A DNA stretch of 15,221 nucleotides from an uncultured Lacticaseibacillus sp. (GTDB lineage: Bacteria > Bacillota > Bacilli > Lactobacillales > Lactobacillaceae). The notes below the pieces were generated by a model. The model was not told the DNA's origin and did no database searches. It saw nothing but the letters and a program-made list of their open reading frames with translations. Positions 6,514 to 13,226 of the stretch are shown piece after piece (the stretch's first letter is position 1; each line of letters starts with the position of its first letter). A program made the position numbers and the translations under genes. The stretch covers positions 1-15,221 of the forward strand of contig CAKQZO010000027.1 in assembly GCA_934293835.1 (NCBI GenBank). The letters are read 5' to 3'.

Positions 6514-6567
6514 AACAGCCCTCGCACCGCGATTCAAACGAATCGCGGTGCGAGGGCTGTTTATTTG
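6514..6567. terminator. very long perfect hairpin terminator between gpx and mvaS
   Basis: A 22-bp perfect stem (6514-6535 with 6540-6561) and a 4-nt AAAC loop. The plus side is followed by a T-rich tail (TTTATTT), so it terminates gpx. The minus side has a weaker tail (TTGGCGTT) but is the only hairpin after the mvaS stop, so it probably serves both genes. Confidence 0.88.
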
Positions 6568-6574
6568 GCTAGGC

Positions 6575-7744
6575 TTAGCCACGCTTTTGGTATTGTCGCT
6601 CTTGCGCCTGCACGCCGGTGAGGACGAAGTCGCCGGCAAAATAAGCCGGGTCGGCAGGGTAATCAGCCGCGCTGTATGGCACTTTATCTTCAAAGACGCG
6701 CTCGTATTCAGCCACGCTCAGGCGCTTGCGCGCATCAAGCAACTGGCGATGCAAAGCCGGGTGCAGTTGCTTCTCAAACCCGGCGACTAGCGTTGCAGAG
6801 AAAAACTCCCCGACCGCGCCTGAACCATAAGAGAACAACCCCAGCCGATCCCCAGCGCGCAGGCTGTCATCAAGCTCAAGCAGCGACAACAAGCCGAGAT
6901 AAAGCGAGCCGGTGTAAAGGTTCCCGATGCGGCGCGAGTATTGAATGCTGGCATCGAAGCGATGCAACAACGTGGCTTGCTGCGCCTCAGTCGCAGTGGG
7001 CAATACCAACTTGAGCGCCTTCATCCCCATCTTAGTGTAAGGCAAGTGGAAGCAAAGCGCCTTGAAGTCCGCGATCTGGCGGCCAGTTGCTGTCTGATAT
7101 TGGTGCCAGACCTGCTGGAAGAAGTCGAGGTATTGCTCGGTCGAGTACTTGCCCTTGGCCAACGCGAGGTCGGTGTATACCGGACGCCAAAAGTCCATGA
7201 TCGACTGGCTGCGATACACCGAGTCATCGGCCAAGGCCAAGAGGCGCGGTTCGCTGCTGACGATCATCGCGACCGCTCCTGCGCCTTGCGTCACCTCGCC
7301 ACCGGAAGCCAAGCCATAGCGTGCGATATCTGCGGCAATCACCAAGGCGCGCTTGTCAGGATGGGCGGCGACATAATCGCGTGCCATCATCAAAGCGGCC
7401 GTTCCACCGTAACAGGCTTCCTTGAGCTCGATGGTCCGCGCCCATTCCGTCACACCTAGAAGCTGTTGAATATACAAGGCGGCCGCCTTGGACGAGTCGA
7501 TTCCGGTCTCGGTGCCCAACGCGATCAGCCCGATCTGCTCCCGGTCTTCGGCAGTCAGAATTTCTGCGGCCGCCTGGGCCCCCATAGTCACGATATCTTG
7601 GCTGCTCGGTGCAACGGCCTGCTGGTCTTGGCCGATCCCGATCGTATATTTATCAGGCTCATCGCCTCTGGCCTGAGCTAATTCCACTAAGTCCAGATAA
7701 AACCCCGGTGTCGCCATCCCGATTCGATCGATTCCGATTGTCAC
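6575..7744 (-). CDS. mvaS: hydroxymethylglutaryl-CoA synthase
   Basis: 389 aa. Condenses acetoacetyl-CoA with acetyl-CoA to HMG-CoA in the mevalonate route to isoprenoids. The catalytic residues fall at the positions known for Enterococcus MvaS: E79 (GTETGIDSSKA), C111 (ELKEACYGGTA, acylated Cys) and H233 (CFHLPYTKMG). The IGIDRIG start and the GSGAVGEFF segment near the C-terminus are also typical. The start is GTG (7742-7744), with an AAGGGG-type site 8 nt upstream and overlapping the end of mvaA. Only 5 nt separate the mvaA stop from this start, so it is the last gene of a thl-mvaA-mvaS operon. The stop TAA is followed by the shared 22-bp hairpin. Confidence 0.96.
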   Translation of the reverse strand: MTIGIDRIGMATPGFYLDLVELAQARGDEPDKYTIGIGQDQQAVAPSSQDIVTMGAQAAAEILTAEDREQIGLIALGTETGIDSSKAAALYIQQLLGVTEWARTIELKEACYGGTAALMMARDYVAAHPDKRALVIAADIARYGLASGGEVTQGAGAVAMIVSSEPRLLALADDSVYRSQSIMDFWRPVYTDLALAKGKYSTEQYLDFFQQVWHQYQTATGRQIADFKALCFHLPYTKMGMKALKLVLPTATEAQQATLLHRFDASIQYSRRIGNLYTGSLYLGLLSLLELDDSLRAGDRLGLFSYGSGAVGEFFSATLVAGFEKQLHPALHRQLLDARKRLSVAEYERVFEDKVPYSAADYPADPAYFAGDFVLTGVQAQERQYQKRG

Positions 7745-7749
7745 TATTC

Positions 7750-8997
7750 TTACCCCTTTTGTTGTCTGAGTTGTTCTAACAATGCCTGGGCCGTCGCCAG
7801 GTTCTTATCGGTGGCCTGCAGCGCGGCGGCCAGCGCCTGAATCTCGGCGCCGCGTGCCCCAGCCTGAATCGCCAAGGCATTGGCTTGCAGGGCCATGTGG
7901 CCTTGCTGGATGCCAGGACCGGCCAAGGCCCGCAAAGCCGCAAGATTCTGCACCAGCCCAAGGGCGGCCAAGACGCGTTGCAACGTCTGCACCGTTTGAT
8001 AACCTCCGAGCCGCTTGGCCGCCTGAGCAGCAGGCAAAGCTGAAATCGCCCCACCGACCACGCCGACCGGCAACGGTAGCGCCAGTCGGCCGTATAGCTC
8101 ACCGTCCACGACCTCCCAGGTGCTCAAGCCGCGATACTGGCCGTCATGGCTGGCATACGCGTGGACCGCAGCACTCAAGGCGCGGGTGTCGTTACCGGTC
8201 GCCAACGCCCCGGCCACGATGCCATTCATGATTCCTTTGTTGTGCGTCACCGCCCGTCCAACATCAACTTGCGCCAAGCGCGAAAGCTTGGCGATGCGAG
8301 CAGCCACCACTGCCCCGGATTGGGCTTTCGTGGCCACCGCCGCCACCGGCAAGGTGACCGTGGCCGTCGTCAGCTGATTGCTTTGGTTGCTCAAGATGGC
8401 GACCAAGGCCGCCTGCTCGACCCATTCGCCAATCAACTTGGCGACCGCTTCGCAGATCGTATTCACGATATTGGCGCCCATCGCCGCTTGCGTATCGATT
8501 TCAAGTTCGATTTTCAAAAACTCCGCGACCGGCGTGACCGCGATATGGCGCAGGCCACCACCGCGCCGCACGATCGACGGATGGGCGGCTTCTGCGGTCT
8601 GATAAAGCAGTGCCTCGCGCTGTTCGATCAGCTTGGTCGCGGCCGCTGTGTCGGCGAGGTCACTAAACACGATCTCGCCGCTCACCAGGTGCGGGGTGGT
8701 CTGGGTCTTGACCCCGCCGCCGAGGTGCGCCAAACGGGCCCCGTTAGAAGCCGCGGCCACCACCGACGGCTCTTCCGTGCTCATCGGCACTTGATACACC
8801 GCCTCGTCGACGAGCAAGTCGCGACAGACGCCCAGCGGCAATGCAAACTGGCCGATCTGATTCTCGCTCAACGCCCCGGCCACACTGGCCGGCAACACAC
8901 TAGCCTGTTGCCAAAAGTCGGCATCGACTGAAGTCAGAGCCCCTTCTTGCACTAACTGCTGCAACCGCCCGGCCGCATCTAGCTGATAAAACTTCAT
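7750..8997 (-). CDS. mvaA: HMG-CoA reductase, class II
   Basis: 415 aa. Reduces HMG-CoA to mevalonate. Class II features: PMSTEEPSVVAAAS with catalytic Glu at 75/76; MGANIVNTICE (173-183); THNKGIMNGI with K254; an acidic residue in SHDGQYRGLSTW (D285); and the late catalytic H367 (QQGHMALQA). There is no N-terminal membrane domain, as expected for bacterial soluble enzymes. The C-terminal part is very Ala-, Gln- and Leu-rich. ATG 8997 is 3 nt after the thl stop; GAGGTG inside the thl end, 6 nt upstream, serves as ribosome binding site. Middle gene of the operon. In related lactobacilli the same three functions sit together; enterococci fuse thiolase and reductase as MvaE, whereas here they are separate. 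Confidence 0.96.
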   Translation of the reverse strand: MKFYQLDAAGRLQQLVQEGALTSVDADFWQQASVLPASVAGALSENQIGQFALPLGVCRDLLVDEAVYQVPMSTEEPSVVAAASNGARLAHLGGGVKTQTTPHLVSGEIVFSDLADTAAATKLIEQREALLYQTAEAAHPSIVRRGGGLRHIAVTPVAEFLKIELEIDTQAAMGANIVNTICEAVAKLIGEWVEQAALVAILSNQSNQLTTATVTLPVAAVATKAQSGAVVAARIAKLSRLAQVDVGRAVTHNKGIMNGIVAGALATGNDTRALSAAVHAYASHDGQYRGLSTWEVVDGELYGRLALPLPVGVVGGAISALPAAQAAKRLGGYQTVQTLQRVLAALGLVQNLAALRALAGPGIQQGHMALQANALAIQAGARGAEIQALAAALQATDKNLATAQALLEQLRQQKG

Positions 8998-9000
8998 GGC

Positions 9001-10176
9001 TTACACCTCGACTTGCATCGCAACGCCGATCCCGCCGCCGACGCACAATGCGGCGACCCCGGTATGTTGCCCTTGGCGCTGTAGTTCGTGTACCAGCGTC
9101 ACCACCAACCGGGCGCCGCTGGCGCCCAGCGGATGCCCCAAGGCGATCGCGCCGCCTTGCGGGTTCACCCGCGCTTCGGCGACGCCGAGATCGCGGGTGA
9201 CCGCGACGCTTTGTGCGGCGAAGGCCTCGTTCAACTCGAGGGTGTCGACAGCGGCCAGTGCGGTGTGGGTCTTGGCCAGCAGGCTTTCGATCACACGCTT
9301 AGGGGCATAACCCATAATACGCGGTGCGATGCCGCCTTCGGCATAACCGGCGATCGTCGCCAGCCAAGTCAAACCAAGTTGTTCGGCCTTCTGTTGTGTC
9401 ATCAAAATCAGCGCAGCTGCCCCGTCGTTGATGCCGCTGGCGTTGCCCGCCGTAACCGTGCCGTTGCTACGGAATGACGGCCGCAGCTTCGCCAGCTTCT
9501 CGACACTGGTGTCTGGCCGCGGGCCTTCATCCGTTGCCACGACCACGTCGCCGCGCCGGTTGGCGACGGTGATGGGGACGATCTCGGCCGCAAAATCGCC
9601 GTGTGCGGTCGCCTGGACCGCCTTTTGATGTGATTGCAGCGCAAACTCATCTTGCGCCTGGCGAGAAACCTGATATTCGGCCGCAACATTCTCCGCCGTG
9701 ATGCCCATCGGCTCGTTAGAGAAGGCATCGGCCAAGCCATCGCGCATCATGCCGTCGACGAAAGACACATCGCCTAGTTTCTTGCCGAAGCGCATGTTCG
9801 GCGCGTAAAACGGTGTCTGACTCATGTTCTCGGTGCCGCCGACGAGCACGATCTCCGCATCGCCCATCGCGATGGCGGCCTGACCGAGGCGAATTGCCTT
9901 GAGGCCACTGCCGCAGACTTCGTTGACAGTCATCGCGGTGCTTTCGGGCCGCATGCCCACGCCTAAGGCGATTTGGCGGGCAACGTTTTGCCCGGAATTG
10001 GCCTGCAACACATTCCCAAAAATGGCCTGGTCGATACTAGCCGGGTCGATTCCAGCCGCCTCGATCGCGGCGGCCGCGGCATGTTGCCCCAATTCGACGG
10101 CAGAAAGTGCACTGAGCGCCCCGCCGAACTTGCCAATAGCAGTGCGCTTGGCACTAACGATTACGATTGCTTCCAT
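9001..10176 (-). CDS. thl: acetyl-CoA C-acetyltransferase (thiolase)
   Basis: 391 aa, thiolase II length. Condenses two acetyl-CoA to acetoacetyl-CoA, the first step of the mevalonate pathway. Catalytic residues match the biosynthetic thiolase numbering: C88 (NEVCGSGLKA, acylated), H348 (GHPLGASG) and C378 (CVGGGIG), with NEAFAAQ before the His. I choose ATG 10174-10176 (MEAIVIVSAKRT) because GGAGG lies 5 nt upstream. The ATG at 10186-10188 contains that Shine-Dalgarno sequence in its own second and third codons and would add only four residues. First gene of the thl-mvaA-mvaS operon. Its promoter (10230-10258) carries an overlapping 20-bp dyad. Confidence 0.95.
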   Translation of the reverse strand: MEAIVIVSAKRTAIGKFGGALSALSAVELGQHAAAAAIEAAGIDPASIDQAIFGNVLQANSGQNVARQIALGVGMRPESTAMTVNEVCGSGLKAIRLGQAAIAMGDAEIVLVGGTENMSQTPFYAPNMRFGKKLGDVSFVDGMMRDGLADAFSNEPMGITAENVAAEYQVSRQAQDEFALQSHQKAVQATAHGDFAAEIVPITVANRRGDVVVATDEGPRPDTSVEKLAKLRPSFRSNGTVTAGNASGINDGAAALILMTQQKAEQLGLTWLATIAGYAEGGIAPRIMGYAPKRVIESLLAKTHTALAAVDTLELNEAFAAQSVAVTRDLGVAEARVNPQGGAIALGHPLGASGARLVVTLVHELQRQGQHTGVAALCVGGGIGVAMQVEV

Positions 10177-10229
10177 CTTACCCTCCATGTGTGCCGAAAA
10201 CCCGGCTCATAAGAAATTGTACCCAACCT

Positions 10230-10258
10230 ATTATACGCGATGGCGCTGGTTATGGTAA
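10230..10258 (-). promoter_or_regulatory. promoter of the mevalonate operon
   Basis: Minus strand TTACCA (10253-10258), 17 nt, TATAAT (10230-10235, perfect), about 54 nt before the thl ATG. Confidence 0.72.
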
Positions 10259-10268
10259 CCATCATAAC
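10249..10268. promoter_or_regulatory. 20-bp dyad over the -35 of the mevalonate promoter
   Basis: GTTATG (10249-10254), 8 nt, CATAAC (10263-10268), a perfect 6-bp inverted repeat spanning the -35 box. Inside it ATGGT-A-ACCAT forms a second small palindrome (10252-10262). It looks like a repressor operator. I do not recognise the regulator; it does not match FabT-type sites as I remember them. Confidence 0.4.
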
Positions 10269-10293
10269 GAATTCTTAAGTCGGCTGGTGGCCC

Positions 10294-10342
10294 AAAAAAA
10301 CGAGCCTCCTGTCGCGCAAGGCGCTCCCTGCAGAAGACTCGT
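10294..10342 (-). terminator. terminator of the flavin (FMN reductase-apbE) operon
   Basis: Minus strand: a 12-bp stem (10331-10342 with 10300-10311) with two G-U pairs. A smaller GCGC-CTT-GCGC hairpin sits in the loop, and a run of seven T follows. It starts 6 nt after the apbE stop. Confidence 0.88.
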
Positions 10343-10348
10343 CCACAT

Positions 10349-11290
10349 TCAATTATCGGCGTTACCTTGCAGCGTCAAGCCAACAGCCTCGATGTGCTCG
10401 TCTTGATAGACGAACACGGCGCCGAAGATACCCGGGCGCTGCTCCCAGCCCGGCAGCGGCCCGCCGGCAAAAAACAGGCGCTTGGCCTCGACTTCGGCGA
10501 CAACCGAGGCTTGAGCAAACACGGTCACGCCGGCCAGCTTCGTCTGTAGCGGCGCGCCGGTCCGCGAATCGAGCAGGTGGTGATACTGCTTGCCATCGAC
10601 GACCAAGAAGCGCTCATAGATGCCGCTGGTAACCGCCGAACACGCCGGCAACACCACGCGCCCGATCTCGCGGTGGCGGGCTCGCTTAGGGTCTTGGACC
10701 CCGATCACCCAGCGGCCGTCTGCGCGACGCGCGGACGCACCGACGAACAACAAGTTGCCACCAAGATCGATGATCCCGCTGGCGACGCCATACGCGCGCC
10801 AAAGATCGGCGATGCGATCGGCGATCTCCCCTTTGGCGATCCCGCCGAGGTCGAGCTCCATGCCAGGCTTGGTCAAAAACACCGATTGTGCTTGCGCATC
10901 AAGCACGACGTCTTGCGGCGCGATCAGGCGCCGCCGCGCGCTGATGTCCGCGCTAGCTGGCACATGCGCATCTTTGAAGCCGATCGCCCAAAGCTTCACT
11001 AGCGGGCCGATGAGCGCGTTGAAACCGAAGTCTTCACGACTGGCCGCGACCGCCCGCACCACCAGCTGATACGTCTCGTGTGACACGCTGACGGCGCGGC
11101 TGCCAGCGGCGTGGTTGATCGCCATCACCTCTGACACTGGCCGGTTGACCGTCAGTCGGTCTTCGTATTCACCGATCAAAGTCGCCGCTGCCTCGAGCGC
11201 CTTGTCGCTCGTCTCGCCAAACACCGTCAGGGTGATCGTCGTCCCCAGACCGCGGCAGACCTTAACGCGCTTGGTCGCTCTTAGACTCAA
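10349..11290 (-). CDS. apbE: FAD:protein FMN transferase (ApbE family), probably cytoplasmic
   Basis: 313 aa. ApbE transfers FMN from FAD to a Thr or Ser of a target protein. Motifs: GTTITLTVFGE (16-26); INHAAG; FNALIGPLVKLW (90-101); L146-DLGGIAKG-154; IIDLGGNLLFVG (173-184); TSGIYERF; YHHLLDSRTG (236-245), matching the family H-(I/L)-(L/I)-D-x-x-TG. Oddity: the late Mg2+ motif usually reads A-D-x-x-x-T, but here it is A265-E266-V-E-A-K270, so Asp and Thr are replaced by Glu and Lys. No signal peptide or lipobox precedes the domain, so it should act in the cytosol. The start is TTG at 11288-11290, overlapping the upstream stop as TTGA. No Shine-Dalgarno is visible, so translation probably depends on coupling. 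The likely substrate is the preceding gene product, whose tail carries four flavinylation-like motifs. Confidence 0.9.
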   Translation of the reverse strand: MSLRATKRVKVCRGLGTTITLTVFGETSDKALEAAATLIGEYEDRLTVNRPVSEVMAINHAAGSRAVSVSHETYQLVVRAVAASREDFGFNALIGPLVKLWAIGFKDAHVPASADISARRRLIAPQDVVLDAQAQSVFLTKPGMELDLGGIAKGEIADRIADLWRAYGVASGIIDLGGNLLFVGASARRADGRWVIGVQDPKRARHREIGRVVLPACSAVTSGIYERFLVVDGKQYHHLLDSRTGAPLQTKLAGVTVFAQASVVAEVEAKRLFFAGGPLPGWEQRPGIFGAVFVYQDEHIEAVGLTLQGNADN

Positions 11291-12438
11291 TGCTCGGAAG
11301 CACCGCTGGTCGCATCGGGCTTCTCAGCCGTGTCTGCATCTGCAACCGGCGCTGGCGATTCTGCGGCACTGGCCCCGCTGGTGGCATCAGCTTTGTCGGT
11401 GGCTCCTTCCGCCGCACTCGCCCCGCTGGTCGCGTCACTGCGGCTGGCCCCGCTCGTCCCGTCGCTGGCCCACGCACCATTTTCGTAGAAGTTCAAGATG
11501 TGCTCGACCGAGCCGGTGAACTCGATGGTCCCAAGATACGAACCGTCGACGTCGCGCAGCGCATAATACTGGATCAACACGCGGTGGCCGTGCATCATCA
11601 GCGGCCGAGAAACCGAGTCTTGCGAGCCGTCTTTGAAGGAATTGATGATCTTCATGACGATCGGCAAGGCCTTCGGTGGGTGGCACTCGGCGACACTTTC
11701 ACCGATTTCATGCACCGAACGCACGTGCTCGCGGTTCGGCTTGTTGGAAAACCAGGTGAAGTGGTCGGTGCGATCGATCAGGTCGATTTCGAATGGAATC
11801 GTGGAAAAGATCTGCTGCACCTCGCGGAAGCTCAAGCGTCCGGTCGGAAAGTTGATGTAAGCATCGTCTAAATATGGTTTGTTAATCGCCATGTCGGCAT
11901 CCCCCGTATCAGTCTGTTCAATAAAGTCCATGAAGTTGACGAAATATTGCTCTAGCTCGCGCTGCACAGCCGCATCAGTGACGTTGCCATCGACGAACAC
12001 CGACGCGGCACTGCCGATCAGCATCTCGTTGCCAGACAAGGTGTACGCATCACAATCCGGCGACGCCAAGATCTGCCGCAGGTGCTCCTGGGCCCGTGCC
12101 GAAGCCTGCGGGCCATAGCCGGTGCCGACGATCATCGCCGGCTTGTGGCGCAAGACGTTGGACTTGTAGGCCAACCACTCGATCGCCGACTTCAACGCGG
12201 CCGGGATCGAATGATCATATTCTGGCGTCGAGAAGATCACGCCGTCGGCCAGCTGCACGGCCTTCTTGAATTTCCAGACGGCCATGTCTGCCGTTTTATC
12301 GACGGAAAACGCCGGCAACTTGTCGATTTCGACGATTTGAATCTCGGCCAGCTGCTTGAAGTGTTTTTGCATGTATTGTAGCAACAAGCGGTTATATGAA
12401 AAATCCGCATTCGTGCCTACGATCGCAGTTAATTTCAT
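11287..12438 (-). CDS. NADPH-dependent FMN reductase fused to PAS_10-like domain with four flavinylation-like repeats
   Basis: 383 aa in three parts. Residues 1-175: flavodoxin-like NADPH:FMN reductase domain (MKLTAIVGTN, NR at 16-17, PEYDHSIPAALKSAIEW at 72-88, GTGYGP at 105-110). Residues about 198-318: PAS_10-like domain (FSTIPFEIDLIDRTD, ECHPPKALPIVMKIINSF, RDVDGSYLGTIEFT), as found with DUF438 and hemerythrin proteins. Residues about 322-383: a disordered Ala/Ser/Asp/Thr-rich tail with D-[GA]-T-S-G-A-S at 326-332, 335-341, 351-357 and 375-381. These fit the ApbE acceptor motif D-x-x-[ST]-G-A-[TS]. With apbE immediately downstream (4-bp overlap), I infer covalent FMN at up to four Ser (or Thr) residues. 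No signal peptide, so cytoplasmic. ATG 12438 overlaps the upstream stop as ATGA. Electron acceptor unknown. Domain calls are firm for the reductase, good for PAS_10; flavinylation is inference. Confidence 0.88.
   Translation of the reverse strand: MKLTAIVGTNADFSYNRLLLQYMQKHFKQLAEIQIVEIDKLPAFSVDKTADMAVWKFKKAVQLADGVIFSTPEYDHSIPAALKSAIEWLAYKSNVLRHKPAMIVGTGYGPQASARAQEHLRQILASPDCDAYTLSGNEMLIGSAASVFVDGNVTDAAVQRELEQYFVNFMDFIEQTDTGDADMAINKPYLDDAYINFPTGRLSFREVQQIFSTIPFEIDLIDRTDHFTWFSNKPNREHVRSVHEIGESVAECHPPKALPIVMKIINSFKDGSQDSVSRPLMMHGHRVLIQYYALRDVDGSYLGTIEFTGSVEHILNFYENGAWASDGTSGASRSDATSGASAAEGATDKADATSGASAAESPAPVADADTAEKPDATSGASEH
11296..11463 (-). repeat. four D-[GA]-T-S-G-A-S coding repeats (putative FMN attachment sites)
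   Basis: Copies at 11443-11463, 11416-11436, 11368-11388 and 11296-11316. The first encodes DGTSGAS, the others DATSGAS. Spacing between copies is uneven (2, 9 and 17 residues). Codons differ between copies: Asp GAC/GAC/GAT/GAT, Thr ACG/ACC/ACC/ACC, Gly GGG in three and GGT in one, last Ser AGC/AGT/AGT/TCC. So the peptide rather than the DNA is conserved. Confidence 0.9.
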
Positions 12439-13007
12439 TCGGCGGCCCCTTCCTTGCTCGCGGCATATTGTTGATGCATCGCGACGAATTCTTTGTATTG
12501 GTCAAAACACAGCGTCAAGAAATCGATCGTGCCTTGGTCTTTAAGCTCGCCTTCCGGGGTGAACGCCTGATCCGCGGCGCCGAGCAAGAACTCATTGCCG
12601 GGAAAGACCTGCGCGTTGACCCCAGGCGAATCTAGGATCTGGCGCAGATGCAGTTGCGCGCGCGACGATCCTTGTGGATACGTCGAGGCGCCGACGATCA
12701 TCACCGGCTTATCCTTGAAGGGATGCAGGCGATAAGACTCCCATTCGATCACCGACTTCAACCCAGACGGGACACTGTGGTTATATTCGGGGCAGGCGAT
12801 GATGACGCCATCGGCGGCTTCGATCGCCTCAGCTAAAGCGACAGCCGGCTCTGGGTCTTCGGCGGGATGATTCTCGTTGAACATCGGAAAATCGAGAATA
12901 TCGAACACTTGGAGCTCGTCTTCACTGAAGTGGCGTTGCATGTACTGCAACAGCTTGCGATTAGACGAGTGGATGGCGTTAGAGCCAGCAATTGCGACAA
13001 ATTTCAC
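12435..13007 (-). CDS. NADPH-dependent FMN reductase family protein (single domain)
   Basis: 190 aa flavodoxin-fold oxidoreductase of the NADPH-dependent FMN reductase family. FMN-phosphate loop G8-SNAIHSSNR-17; P73-EYNHSVPSGLKSVIEW-89; GASTYPQGSSRAQLHLRQIL (106-125). It is a clear paralogue of the N-terminal domain of the next gene (MKFVAIAGSN versus MKLTAIVGTN; PEYNHS versus PEYDHS; RAQLHLRQIL versus RAQEHLRQIL) but lacks the PAS-like domain and repeat tail. I choose GTG 13005-13007 because AAGGAG (13016-13021) lies 8 nt upstream and the start then aligns with the paralogue. The GTG at 13014-13016 would overlap the ribosome binding site. First gene of a three-gene operon; its stop overlaps the next start as ATGA. 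It could feed electrons to, or form a heteromer with, the tailed paralogue; that is inference. Confidence 0.88.
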   Translation of the reverse strand: MKFVAIAGSNAIHSSNRKLLQYMQRHFSEDELQVFDILDFPMFNENHPAEDPEPAVALAEAIEAADGVIIACPEYNHSVPSGLKSVIEWESYRLHPFKDKPVMIVGASTYPQGSSRAQLHLRQILDSPGVNAQVFPGNEFLLGAADQAFTPEGELKDQGTIDFLTLCFDQYKEFVAMHQQYAASKEGAAE

Positions 13008-13034
13008 ATTAATCACTCCTTATGGTCAGCGACA

Positions 13035-13076
13035 GTAACTCGGAATACCCAGTTACCAATAAGCAAATTGTAACTG
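13035..13076. promoter_or_regulatory. three GTAACT/AGTTAC half-sites over the flavin-operon promoter
   Basis: GTAACT (13035-13040), AGTTAC (13051-13056) and GTAACT (13070-13075). The last two extend to a perfect 7-bp dyad, CAGTTAC (13050-13056) with GTAACTG (13070-13076). The right arm overlaps the -10 box and the middle half-site lies just past the predicted transcription start, a classical repressor arrangement. The regulator is unknown. Confidence 0.5.
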
Positions 13077-13094
13077 ATTTAACAAAGATTGCAA
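13067..13094 (-). promoter_or_regulatory. promoter of the flavin operon
   Basis: Minus strand TTGCAA (13089-13094), 16 nt, TACAAT (13067-13072). This gives a leader of about 50 nt before GTG 13007. Confidence 0.58.
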
Positions 13095-13190
13095 TCGCCG
13101 GTGCGTAGATTTCGCTGTTTGGGGTCACCTTCTTCCTTGGCCTTTTCTAAGATAATGATGAACGCCTTTTCAATTGCAACACAAAAGTAA

Positions 13191-13219
13191 TTGTCAACTG
13201 CCCGATAATTCTTTAGAAT
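13191..13219 (+). promoter_or_regulatory. promoter of pyk
   Basis: TTGTCA (13191-13196), 17 nt, TAGAAT (13214-13219): five of six matches in each box with ideal spacing. The ribosome binding site GGAGGA is at 13257-13262. Between this promoter and the divergent flavin-operon promoter (13095-13190) I see no gene or clear structure. Confidence 0.8.
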
Positions 13220-13226
13220 GAAAGTT

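Noticed and set aside
8146..8931. 261-codon open frame on the plus strand opposite mvaA
   Set aside because: It is the complement of a well-conserved HMG-CoA reductase. Its composition (Arg, Gly, His, Asp rich) is typical of a GC-rich antisense frame, and no ribosome binding site or known motif is seen.
11287..11475. The Ala/Ser-rich tail as a frameshift artefact or linker to a lost domain
   Set aside because: The heptads are conserved in peptide sequence with varied codons, the frame ends in a clean 4-bp overlap with apbE, and the motif matches the neighbouring enzyme's acceptor consensus.
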